Source of the DNA: Rhodoferax mekongensis
GTDB lineage: Bacteria; Pseudomonadota; Gammaproteobacteria; Burkholderiales; Burkholderiaceae_C
Direction: 5' to 3'
Assembly (NCBI RefSeq): GCF_032191775.1
Contig: NZ_CP132507.1
Location: 335,001-399,000, forward strand
DNA length: 64,000 bases
The stretch's first letter is position 1. Every line of letters begins with the position of its first letter. A model generated the notes under the pieces. The model was not told the origin of the DNA. It saw only the letters and a list, made by a program, of their open reading frames with translations, and made no database searches. A program made the position numbers and the translations under genes. Below are positions 52,124 through 60,806 of the stretch, in pieces.

Positions 52124-55100
52124 ATGATGCATCACCGCTTGCTTCAGTACGCGCGGTCTATTGCGAAAGGTCTGCTGGCAGCTGTCTTGTTAGGTACAGC
52201 GTTTCAGCCCGTTCATGCTCAATCGGTAGCCACCGCTGCGGCCCTCTACAACAGCAATGTAAACGGCACGTGGTCCGCATGCACAGGCTGCCACCTCTCC
52301 AACCCTGCGCCGGACACAAGCACCAATCCGTACCCCAACCATCTGACTGCATCCAACAACTTCGCGTTCCTCAAGTCCGCGATGTCTCCCGGGGGTCTGA
52401 TGTATGCCCAAATTCCCGGCACATTACCTACAGACGACCAAATCCGAACCTTGTCCATGTACATCGGGCAGTACAAAGCACCGATTGCAGCCAACAGTTC
52501 TGCATCTACCCCCCAAGGGGTCGCCAAAGTTATTGATGTCTATCCTTTGCTGTTAATCGACGGTTCCAGCGGGGTAGCCGCAGACAACGGTCTCTCTGCC
52601 GGCACGCCTGCGCACGGAACCACATCTGTCGCCATCAATACCGCCACGGTTCCGGTGCAGTACAACATCACTTACATCCCCGCTCCCGGCTACTCGGGAT
52701 CAGACAGTTTCACATTCACCATCTCCAACGCTGCGGGATCCACCACCAAGACGATCACAATGACCGTGGCCCCGGTTCCGGTGATCTCGAGTCCCACGTT
52801 TGTCAATCTGCAGACGGGTGTCACCATGTCGAGCAATGTCCAGATCGTGGCCTCAAACACGCCCACTTCCTACGGCATGACACCAATCCCCAATGGGTTA
52901 AGTTTGAACACGACGACAGGCGTTATCTCTGGTACGCCCACTACACCGGGCACGACCAGTGTCACCCTGTCTGCCACGAATGCCAACGGGACCGGTACGC
53001 GGGTGGTGTCATTCACTGTGGGCACACCCGCGCCCGGCGTATGCAATGTGTCTACAACGTTCAACACTGCCACAACCTTTGACCTGAGCAGCTGTTTTGG
53101 ATTTACCGACACAGCGCACTACACGGTCACAGGCATGACTTTGCTATCCACGCCGACGCATGGTTCGGCTAGCATTTCGGGCAACAACGTCACCTACACG
53201 CCGGCCAACGGGTATTTTGGTACCGACAGCTTTACGGCGAAGGGGAACTTCCAGGGTGTAGGCCTCTCCTCCACAGGTACCGTCAATATCACGGTTACGG
53301 GGCGTCCCGACCCGACCAAAGATGCGGCTGTGACGGGGCTGCAGAATGCACTGGTTGAAACCAGTCTGCGGTTTTCCAGAACACAAGCGTTCAATTACAG
53401 CTTGCATCTGGAAAACCTCAGAGCCCGCAACAAACGGACCGACGCCATGGTGCAATCCTCGGGGTTTGCACGCACACAGGCTGACCGCCCCGCTACGCTA
53501 CAAGCTTCGGAACGGCTCGCGAATCTGGGCGTCAACAACGCCACCCAGCTGGCTCCCGGAACGACGCCAGCGTCGCTGCCATTGGCCACGGGACTGGCGT
53601 TCGCGGCCAGAGAGTCGGGACTGGGAAATCATCCCCTTTACGCTGTTGCCACGGGTTTGGTGCAGAGCGGCCAATTGGACCTGGGCCGGCTATCCAGAGG
53701 GCTGAGTGATGACCTGTCCGCCAACCCGCCATCCGCCACCAAAATGTGGCTGGAGGGTGTCATCAGCTTCGGTAGCCGCGATGCCTCCGGTACTGTGAGT
53801 GCCACCGACTTCAGCTCCAGTGGGGTGACGGTAGGGACTGACCTGGTCATCAGCGACAAGCTGACTGTAGGCATGGGACTTGGTCTGGCCAAAAACACCA
53901 CCAACATCGGAACGGACGGAACCCGCACCCAAGCCCGGGGAACTTCGGTCGCGGTGTACGGCAGTTACCAAACGGGCACTGTCGGGTTTGTAGAAGGCAT
54001 GCTCGGCGTGGGAGTGATGGATTTCGACATGAGCCGCTATGTGTCAGGTGCCAATGCCTATGCAGTGAGCAACCGAAAGGGATACCAAGTGTTCGGATCC
54101 CTGGGAACGGGCCTGGAGTTCCGGGAGAAATCCAACATGATCTCCCCCTACCTTCGCTTGGACTTCTCGACCGACAAACTCGGAGAAAACACGGAGACCG
54201 GTGCAGGCACCTATTCGCTGACCTACTTTGACCAAACCAACTCGGCCCTGCAAGGCACTCTGGGCTTGCGCGGGGAGTCAACCCATGCGACCCCCTTTGG
54301 TTGGGCGATACCACGGGCCCGCGTGGAGTGGCGGCAAGACCTGAGCAACAGGAGTGAGGCGGCCATGGCGTATGCCGACCAGATCAACGGCACCCGCTAT
54401 GCCATCTCCTCCAGCGGCAGCCAGCGGGGTGCTTTTGTGTTGGGGGTGGGTAGCGAATTCATTTTCCGCGACGGGTGGGCTTTCGGCTTGGATTACCAAT
54501 TGACCCAGATTGCGAACTACGAATCCAGCTATGCATTGCGGCTCAAGCTCGTCAAAGAACTCGGTGCCAAGGGCTTGCCGAATCTGCTCCAAGGCGTCGA
54601 ACAGGAATTTGAGAATGGCAATGACATTCAAGTGGATGCCGGGTACACCTGGGACGACAACATTACCCGGGCCAAACTCAATTCCGACATCCGTGCCGAC
54701 AGCATTTACACCTTCAATGCCAGCCAAACCCGCATGTTCTTCTTGGGTGGCAACTCCCGCTTGCTACTGACCGGTGCGGCAGGCGGGGAACGCTTTCAAA
54801 CCTACAACGGCTTGAGTAATCTCAACCTGACGGGGGAGGCTGCTCTCCAATACCGCGCTGACGCTGAATATGACACCCCGACTTATGGACTCCTCTTCAA
54901 GGCTACAGCGCTCAAACACCAGTCGAGCCTGCGGGATGGCTACAAATATTCGATGGGCTTGACGGCATCACGCCCACTGACGGACCGCATCACGGTATTC
55001 GGTGCACTTTCCACCAACCGCCGCTCTGCCAACAGTGCCGTGTTCCAGACAGCGGACACCGCATTGCGCTTCAACATGGATTACAGCCTTAGAAACCATG

Positions 55101-55417
55101 GCACGCTCTACCTCAGCGGTGAATACCGTGAGGGCGACATCGTATCCACAGGTCTCTCGTCTCTCGAAAACATCACGCTCGCCAAGGTCTTGGTGCAAGA
55201 TGATGCGTACATGGGTGGCAAGTTCTTCAGCTACCGCTTTGGCGGCAGTACCGTGTTGGCTACCTTGGGCTACAACATCGGGCTGGGTGCCAGAGACTCC
55301 ATGGATTTCTCCTGGCGCTACGTGGAGTCCACCCCAACACTGCGCCCCACCTGGGCGACCTCCCCGCGCAGCTACACGGCCAACCAGCTGTCGGCCAGCT
55401 ATTTGATGCGTTTCTGA
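52124..55417 (+). CDS. Cytochrome c / Ig-repeat / double beta-barrel outer-membrane protein
   Basis: The 1097-residue protein has a signal peptide (cleavage HAQ|S near residue 33) and a small cytochrome c domain (34-118) with CTGCH at 53-57 and candidate axial Met93 before LPTDDQIRTLSMYIGQY. Three Ig-like/cadherin-like segments follow (about 130-410), with TYIPAPGYSGSDSFTFT, LNTTTGVISGTPTTPGT and YTPANGYFGTDSFTAKG. After a linker comes an autotransporter-type barrel (541-812) starting MWLEGVISFGSRD, and then a second barrel-like region (815-1097) of alternating strands ending in SASYLMRF, a terminal aromatic as in outer-membrane proteins. I know no family with this full architecture. A tri-heme lipoprotein gene follows after 2 nt. 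Confidence 0.82.
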   Translation: MMHHRLLQYARSIAKGLLAAVLLGTAFQPVHAQSVATAAALYNSNVNGTWSACTGCHLSNPAPDTSTNPYPNHLTASNNFAFLKSAMSPGGLMYAQIPGTLPTDDQIRTLSMYIGQYKAPIAANSSASTPQGVAKVIDVYPLLLIDGSSGVAADNGLSAGTPAHGTTSVAINTATVPVQYNITYIPAPGYSGSDSFTFTISNAAGSTTKTITMTVAPVPVISSPTFVNLQTGVTMSSNVQIVASNTPTSYGMTPIPNGLSLNTTTGVISGTPTTPGTTSVTLSATNANGTGTRVVSFTVGTPAPGVCNVSTTFNTATTFDLSSCFGFTDTAHYTVTGMTLLSTPTHGSASISGNNVTYTPANGYFGTDSFTAKGNFQGVGLSSTGTVNITVTGRPDPTKDAAVTGLQNALVETSLRFSRTQAFNYSLHLENLRARNKRTDAMVQSSGFARTQADRPATLQASERLANLGVNNATQLAPGTTPASLPLATGLAFAARESGLGNHPLYAVATGLVQSGQLDLGRLSRGLSDDLSANPPSATKMWLEGVISFGSRDASGTVSATDFSSSGVTVGTDLVISDKLTVGMGLGLAKNTTNIGTDGTRTQARGTSVAVYGSYQTGTVGFVEGMLGVGVMDFDMSRYVSGANAYAVSNRKGYQVFGSLGTGLEFREKSNMISPYLRLDFSTDKLGENTETGAGTYSLTYFDQTNSALQGTLGLRGESTHATPFGWAIPRARVEWRQDLSNRSEAAMAYADQINGTRYAISSSGSQRGAFVLGVGSEFIFRDGWAFGLDYQLTQIANYESSYALRLKLVKELGAKGLPNLLQGVEQEFENGNDIQVDAGYTWDDNITRAKLNSDIRADSIYTFNASQTRMFFLGGNSRLLLTGAAGGERFQTYNGLSNLNLTGEAALQYRADAEYDTPTYGLLFKATALKHQSSLRDGYKYSMGLTASRPLTDRITVFGALSTNRRSANSAVFQTADTALRFNMDYSLRNHGTLYLSGEYREGDIVSTGLSSLENITLAKVLVQDDAYMGGKFFSYRFGGSTVLATLGYNIGLGARDSMDFSWRYVESTPTLRPTWATSPRSYTANQLSASYLMRF

Positions 55418-55419
55418 AT

Positions 55420-57417
55420 ATGCCGATACGCCACACACCCCCTCTTCTCGTCTGTTGTGTCTTTTGCATCAGCGTCCTGCTCCAGGCATGTGGTGGCGGA
55501 GGCAGCGGGAACAGTTCCGGGGGCGACGTAGACCCCACATCCAAAGCAACAGCGGCAACCAGCGGTCCGGACAGTTATTTGCTCTTCCCCAACCCGCAGC
55601 GCCAGAGCGATGGCACCAACCAGGTAGATTCGGCCGCCTACGCCAACGCCTATTACGCTGCCATTGACCCCAACAATGAGCGCGACACGCTGGCAAAGTT
55701 CAAGGCCAAAAATGGATTCGGGACCACCGGCGCTGGCATCACCGAAGAGACCATCATCATCGGCGACCAACGGGATTTGGGATACGGACGCAAAATGACC
55801 GCGCGTCGGGACAGCAACACCGGCAACATTGCGTTTGTGGTGGAAAACTACATGGTGGGTGGCTATGGCGGCTACTCTAGCCTCAGCCTTCAGGCTGCCA
55901 TCGTGGGCGAAAACAAATGGCACTTGGGCACCAATGCCATTGAATTCAGCGCAGTGGAGAGCGGTACCTCCAATCCCACGCCCAATTCAGTCAAATTCGT
56001 CAAGCTCTACACCTACGACCCGATCACCGGCGCGCGGCTCACTGCAGCGAACTTGGACGGGCGGGGAAACAAGGCATTGCCCACCATCTGCATTACCTGC
56101 CACGGCGGACGTGGCGACCCACTGACGCCCAGCGGACTGTTCCCCAGGATCAGCAACTCGGCATCAGGGGCGCGCGGCGATGTGGGCGCACAGTTGCATG
56201 GATTTGAACCTGCGTCCTTTGACTTCTCTACCTTGTCCGGCTACACACGAGCAGCTTTGGAAGGAAAAATAAAGACCATCAACCAGATGGTGCTGTGCGC
56301 CCATAACCTGCCCAACGGTACCTCTACACCCACGGGCTATTCTGAAGACAGCTGCAGACGTGTTGCCAATCCCAACGAGTACCAGGGAGCGGCAGCAGCT
56401 CACCTGAAAAACATCTACGGTGGCAATGGCCTGCCCAACAGCAGCAGCGAAACCACCGACAGCTATGTGCCTTCGAGCTGGGCCACTGCTGGACAAGTGG
56501 ATTTGTATAAAAAAACTGTCACCCAAGCATGCCGTGTCTGCCATGGCATCCGGGGTACGGGCAACCAGTCCGACATCAACTTCGAGGAATTTACAGCTTT
56601 TGATGGCTATGCCGACCGGATCAAGGCACACGTGATCGATCGGGGCAACATGCCTTTGGCCAAGTTGGTGTACGACAAATACTGGAGTACCCCGGACATG
56701 TACAACACCATGGCCAACTACCTGAGCGGCAAAGGTTACGCTGACGCCACCCTCAAACCCGGGCGCGCCGTGGCGGACCCCGGTCCGGACCGGGTGGTAA
56801 AGACACTGACGCCCACACTCTCCGCCGGCATGAGTCTGTACTCCACGAGCTACAGCTGGACTGTGACCTCCGTACAGAGTGGCCAGACAGCCAGCTTGAG
56901 CAGCAGCACTGCAGCCAATCCGATATTGACCGTCAGTGGTGCAGGGACGTACACCGTTCAGTTGGTAACGGCCAATGCCAGTAGTACCAGCACCGCCAAG
57001 ACACTGACCATCAAGGTAGACCCTGTGCTGGCATGGGATCCTGCAGCTTTGCTTTTCAATCCGGACATCCGGACCATTCTCCAGCAAGCCAGTGGTGGCA
57101 ATTGTGTTTCTTGTCACGTCAGTGGCCAAAACGTGAGCACCACTTCGGGGGTGCCGCCGATCTATTACAACGATTTCGATCGGGCAGGAACGGGAAACGC
57201 CACCGACGTTACAAACCGCAATTGGCTCTACACCGAGGTACGGGGACGCATTAACTTTACCGACATTGTCGCCAGTCCCTTGCTGCGCAAACCCTCCGGC
57301 AATCACCACAATGGCGGGCTGCGCAGTGGCTTCAACACATCAGCCGCATTGGGAGATGCGGCGCGTACTGACTACGACAAGTTCGTGGCATGGATACTGA
57401 ACGGCGCGCCGGAATAA
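55420..57417 (+). CDS. Tri-heme cytochrome c lipoprotein with PKD-like region
   Basis: The 665-residue protein has a lipoprotein signal (LLQAC, lipidated Cys24) followed by a flexible Gly/Ser stretch. Three heme sites are Cys224-Cys227-His228 (CITCHGGRG), Cys371-Cys374-His375 (CRVCHGIRG) and Cys562-Cys565-His566 (CVSCHVSGQ). Between the second and third lies a PKD/Ig-like region (about 450-535) with PDRVVKTLTPTLSAG and YSWTVTSV. Positions after the lipid Cys are Gly, not Asp, so sorting to the outer membrane is likely. It is coupled to the barrel gene (2-nt gap), and is probably its electron partner, inside or outside the outer membrane. No exact family is recognised. Confidence 0.82.
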   Translation: MPIRHTPPLLVCCVFCISVLLQACGGGGSGNSSGGDVDPTSKATAATSGPDSYLLFPNPQRQSDGTNQVDSAAYANAYYAAIDPNNERDTLAKFKAKNGFGTTGAGITEETIIIGDQRDLGYGRKMTARRDSNTGNIAFVVENYMVGGYGGYSSLSLQAAIVGENKWHLGTNAIEFSAVESGTSNPTPNSVKFVKLYTYDPITGARLTAANLDGRGNKALPTICITCHGGRGDPLTPSGLFPRISNSASGARGDVGAQLHGFEPASFDFSTLSGYTRAALEGKIKTINQMVLCAHNLPNGTSTPTGYSEDSCRRVANPNEYQGAAAAHLKNIYGGNGLPNSSSETTDSYVPSSWATAGQVDLYKKTVTQACRVCHGIRGTGNQSDINFEEFTAFDGYADRIKAHVIDRGNMPLAKLVYDKYWSTPDMYNTMANYLSGKGYADATLKPGRAVADPGPDRVVKTLTPTLSAGMSLYSTSYSWTVTSVQSGQTASLSSSTAANPILTVSGAGTYTVQLVTANASSTSTAKTLTIKVDPVLAWDPAALLFNPDIRTILQQASGGNCVSCHVSGQNVSTTSGVPPIYYNDFDRAGTGNATDVTNRNWLYTEVRGRINFTDIVASPLLRKPSGNHHNGGLRSGFNTSAALGDAARTDYDKFVAWILNGAPE

Positions 57418-57432
57418 GGCCGCAGACATAGT

Positions 57433-57460
57433 TGGGGGAGATATCAGCCCCCTTTCTCTT
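57433..57460 (+). terminator. Weak rho-independent terminator after the cytochrome lipoprotein gene
   Basis: GGGGG and CCCCC pair around AGATATCAG, followed by TTTCTCTTT. The stem is short and the T tract broken, so termination may be partial. It lies between the convergent cytochrome lipoprotein and FecR-domain genes. Confidence 0.5.
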
Positions 57461-57489
57461 TACTCATGATTGAATAGCGGCGATCCCTA

Positions 57490-58239
57490 TCAATACGAGC
57501 GCCGCGGTCCGGTGTAGCTATCCTTGGAAAACACAAATGGACTGGTGCGGCCGACCAAGGTTTCAATCAACGCCAATTCTTGGTCCGTGTGATTCACAAA
57601 CGGGGCGCTACGAATGTTCTTGCCTTTGGCCGCGTCCTTGACAATGTAAAGTGGCCGGTCATGATGGCGTGCAACCACTTCCTCCCGGCTTTCCGGATCG
57701 TCATTGGCTTGGACCACGGTTGACCCGTAGCAGGTGCAGAAATAGGTGAGGTCCGGGTCGGACTCAATATAAAACCCGGTTCCCCGGATGCCGATGGTGG
57801 AGGCCGATGTCTTGACCGACATCGGGGAATTGCGCGACACAGAGAGCAGCTTGCCCGTCAACATCCGCAAGCCGCCAATCACATAACCCGTCACAGATGT
57901 ATCCGGTGCGGTGCTCGGCGACTCAATCTCCAGCTTGCTGTCACCTCGCAGAATCATGGCGTGAGTATTCACCACGAAAATCGCTTCGCTGCTCTTGCCC
58001 GTCTGCACCGTATCTCCGGGCTTGATGGTTGTGCTTAGAGTCGCGGGAATGTTATTCACCCGTACATCACCGGTGATTCCATAGATGGATTGACCGGGTG
58101 GCAATTTTGCGGGCTTGCTACCAAAAATGTTGAGGCCCTGCGCCATGGCTTGCGGCAACGCCGCACCGAACCATCCAGCCGCGAGAGCCCGCACCAGCCA
58201 TTGACGGCGTGGATCGTCGAAGTCGTCGTGTGAATTCAT
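57490..58239 (-). CDS. Exported FecR-domain protein with twin-arginine-like leader
   Basis: The 249-residue protein starts MNSHDDFDDPRRQWLVRAL and a hydrophobic stretch ending AMAQG; the RR pair is two residues earlier in this start than in the longer alternative. The mature part is a FecR-type domain with GITGDVRVNN, KPGDTVQTGKSSEAIFVV and SASTIGIRGTGFYIESDP, and a CTC cysteine pair in YFCTCYGS. There is no sigma or anti-sigma partner, so it is probably a stand-alone periplasmic or surface FecR protein of unknown role. AGGG lies before the ATG at 58239. It converges on the cytochrome lipoprotein gene. Confidence 0.82.
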   Translation of the reverse strand: MNSHDDFDDPRRQWLVRALAAGWFGAALPQAMAQGLNIFGSKPAKLPPGQSIYGITGDVRVNNIPATLSTTIKPGDTVQTGKSSEAIFVVNTHAMILRGDSKLEIESPSTAPDTSVTGYVIGGLRMLTGKLLSVSRNSPMSVKTSASTIGIRGTGFYIESDPDLTYFCTCYGSTVVQANDDPESREEVVARHHDRPLYIVKDAAKGKNIRSAPFVNHTDQELALIETLVGRTSPFVFSKDSYTGPRRSY

Positions 58240-58309
58240 AAGCACCCTGAATTGGTTGAAAACCAGGCGCCTCTTGTCGGGGCGCTAGCGTGCATTATGA
58301 AAGCAAGGA

Positions 58310-59545
58310 TCAGCCGGTGGAAGTCAATGCGGCATCCAACACTTCCACCCAGTGACGGACTGCGGTTTCGGTACCACTCTGCAGATGGCTGATGCATCCG
58401 ATATTGGCACTGATGATGACCTCGTGGGCGGCAGGTGCCAGATGGCCCAGTTTGCGGTCACGTAGCTGGTAGGAAATCTCAGGATTCAGCACCGAATAGG
58501 TGCCGGCCGACCCACAACAGAGGTGGGCCTCGTTGGCAGCGACCCGCACGGCGAAGCCCAATGCGGCCATATGCGTCTCGACGCCACCCTTGAGCTTCTG
58601 GCCGTGCTGCAATGTACAGGGCGGGTGGAACACCAAGGCAGGCGTGTCAGCGCCGAGCTGCAGGCGTGGTTTCAACACGGGCACGAGTTCCGGCAATAGC
58701 TCGCTCAAATCCTTGGTCAACGCGCTGATGCGGGCGGCCTTTTCCGCGTAGACCGGGTCATCGCGCAGGATGTGGCCATAGTCTTTCACGGTGGCGCCGC
58801 ATCCGGAAGCATTCATCACCAAAGTGTCCACGCCTTGCTCAACGTAGGGCCACCAGGCATCGATATTGGCGCGCATTTGGGCTTTGCCACCGTCCTGGTC
58901 GTTCAGGTGGAATTTCACCGCACCGCAGCAACCGGCGGCGGGGGCTACGACAGGCTGTATGCCTGCCGCATCCAGCACGCGTGCGGTGGCGCTGTTGATG
59001 TTGGGCGACATGGCGGGTTGCACGCAACCGGCCAGCATCAAGGCTTTGCGCGCATGGGTCCGTGCGGGCCAGGCGCCTGCATCCTGCGGCACCGGCACCT
59101 TGTTTTTCAGGGCCTGGGGCAAGAGCGGACGCACCAGCTGGCCCAGCTTCATGGCCGGCCCGAACAGGGGAGACGGCAGGCCCTCTTTGAGAGCCCAGCG
59201 CAGGGCTTTTTCGCCAGCGGGGCGGGGCACTTTGGCATCCACCAGTTTGCGGCCAATGTCTACCAGATGCCCGTAGTCCACACCGCTGGGGCAGGTGCTT
59301 TCGCAGTTGCGGCAGGTCAGGCAGCGGTCCAGGTGCATCTGGGTTGCGCGGGTGGGTTCTTGCCCCTCCAACACCTGTTTCATCAGGTAAATGCGGCCGC
59401 GTGGCCCATCCAGCTCGTCGCCCAGCAATTGGTAGGTAGGGCAGGTCGCGGTGCAAAAGCCGCAGTGCACACATTTGCGAAGAATGGCTTCTGCGGCCTG
59501 GCCATCGGCGGTATTCTGGTATTCGGGGGCGAGGTGGGTTTGCAT
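58310..59545 (-). CDS. glcF: Glycolate oxidase iron-sulfur subunit
   Basis: The 411-residue protein has two 4Fe-4S motifs: Cys25, 28, 31, 35 (CVHCGFCTATCPTY) and Cys75, 78, 81, 85 (CLTCRNCESTCPSG). Two CCG-type domains follow (AGCCGAVKFHLND and HLCCGSAG). It carries electrons from the flavin subunits of glycolate oxidase to the quinone pool. It follows glcE by 1 nt. The catalytic glcD is not next to these genes in the window, unlike the usual glcDEF order. Confidence 0.95.
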   Translation of the reverse strand: MQTHLAPEYQNTADGQAAEAILRKCVHCGFCTATCPTYQLLGDELDGPRGRIYLMKQVLEGQEPTRATQMHLDRCLTCRNCESTCPSGVDYGHLVDIGRKLVDAKVPRPAGEKALRWALKEGLPSPLFGPAMKLGQLVRPLLPQALKNKVPVPQDAGAWPARTHARKALMLAGCVQPAMSPNINSATARVLDAAGIQPVVAPAAGCCGAVKFHLNDQDGGKAQMRANIDAWWPYVEQGVDTLVMNASGCGATVKDYGHILRDDPVYAEKAARISALTKDLSELLPELVPVLKPRLQLGADTPALVFHPPCTLQHGQKLKGGVETHMAALGFAVRVAANEAHLCCGSAGTYSVLNPEISYQLRDRKLGHLAPAAHEVIISANIGCISHLQSGTETAVRHWVEVLDAALTSTG

Positions 59546-59546
59546 G

Positions 59547-60701
59547 TCAGAAGTCGGAGTAGAGGCGACCGGGGTTGAAAATGCCGCCCGGGTCGAATGC
59601 AGCCTTCAAGCGCTTGAGCAAAGCGCCCTGCCCCGCAGATTGCGAATGATTTTGACACTTGGCGCCCGTAGTATCTGCGCCAGCAGCTACAAAAACAGTA
59701 GCATTTCCGCCCGCAGCTTTGGCGGCCGCCTGCAAGCGTGCGCCTGCCTGCAAGGGCGCCCAGAGCCAACGCAGGCCGCCATGCCATTCCACCAACTGGG
59801 GCCAGGGCAGGTCCAGCACTGGCGCAGTCTGGGCGACCGACAGGCGCCACAGCACGTAGTCGGCTTGGCCTCCAGCGGTGAAGAAAGGGAGCTTCTGGTC
59901 GCGGCACAAGGCCCAATCTGCAGCCGCTTGCGCAGTGTCCATACGCTCCCCGGGCACCTCTTTCAGCATGCGAGCGCACGCCGCTTCCACAGCCGCTGCA
60001 GCACCCCGCAGCCGGACAAACAACAGATCCCGCCCCGCTTGCCCTGCAGTTGCGTCATGCACCCAGCAACTGGCATTCAAGGGCAAGGGCTCGCCGCCCC
60101 AGCGGTGCAAGTGCTCCAGTGCGTCCGCTTGTGGCAGGGGGAACACCAAAGTCGCCTCACTGGGCGCAAGCGGCAGCACCTTGAGGGAGACCTCGGTGAT
60201 CAAACCCAGCGTGCCCATGGCGCCTGCCATGAGTCGCGACACGTCATAACCCGCCACATTCTTCATGACCTGGCCCCCGAAGGTGAGCAGCTCGCCATGA
60301 CCGTTGATGAGTTGGAGACCCAGCACATAGTCGCGCACACTGCCTACGCTGGCGCGGGCCGGACCGGCCAACCCGCTGGCCACCATACCCCCGACGGTGG
60401 CTTGGCTGGCACTGCCGGACCATCCGAAGTGCGGCGGCTCGAAGGGCAGGCACTGCCCTTGGGCGAGCAAAAGCTTTTCGAGCTCTGACAAAGGCGTGCC
60501 TGCAGCTACGGTGACCACCAGCTCGCTGGGAGCGTAGTCCACCACTCCGGTCAAACTGCGGGTATCCAACAAAGCTGCCGGTTGCAGACAGCCAACAAAG
60601 TCTTTGCTGCCGCCACCACGGATCTGCAGCGGCGTGCGCTGCGCAGCGGCTTGGCGGATCTGGTCAACGAAGGGCTGAAGGGCGTCGGAAGATGGGGACA
60701 T
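59547..60701 (-). CDS. glcE: Glycolate oxidase FAD-binding subunit
   Basis: The 384-residue subunit has the FAD-binding segments LQIRGGGSKDF, VVTVAAGTPLSELE and GGMVASGLAGPARASVGSVRDYVLG, and a C-terminal LLKRLKAAFDPGGIFNPGRLY. Residues about 333-347 (VFVAAGADTTGAK and flanks) are encoded by a copy of the dispersed ~42-bp repeat, in frame and near the C-terminus where relatives differ in length. The ATG at 60701 is preferred; an ATG 54 nt upstream is possible. It is 1 nt before glcF. Confidence 0.93.
   Translation of the reverse strand: MSPSSDALQPFVDQIRQAAAQRTPLQIRGGGSKDFVGCLQPAALLDTRSLTGVVDYAPSELVVTVAAGTPLSELEKLLLAQGQCLPFEPPHFGWSGSASQATVGGMVASGLAGPARASVGSVRDYVLGLQLINGHGELLTFGGQVMKNVAGYDVSRLMAGAMGTLGLITEVSLKVLPLAPSEATLVFPLPQADALEHLHRWGGEPLPLNASCWVHDATAGQAGRDLLFVRLRGAAAAVEAACARMLKEVPGERMDTAQAAADWALCRDQKLPFFTAGGQADYVLWRLSVAQTAPVLDLPWPQLVEWHGGLRWLWAPLQAGARLQAAAKAAGGNATVFVAAGADTTGAKCQNHSQSAGQGALLKRLKAAFDPGGIFNPGRLYSDF
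59661..59702 (-). repeat. Dispersed ~42-bp element, copy 7, inside glcE
   Basis: On the minus strand this reads GCTACTGTTTTTGTAGCTG then CTGGCGCAGATACTACGG and GCGCC. It lies inside the coding sequence of glcE, without stop codons in that frame. Confidence 0.75.
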
Positions 60702-60806
60702 GGCGGCAATGGTAAGCGGCCGCTCCTGCCCCTTGTGTGAATTTTTTGAACGCAAAAGCGCCGGAAATTTGCGCCCCGCGTTGGCAGCGCACGACTTGCC
60801 AGGCTC

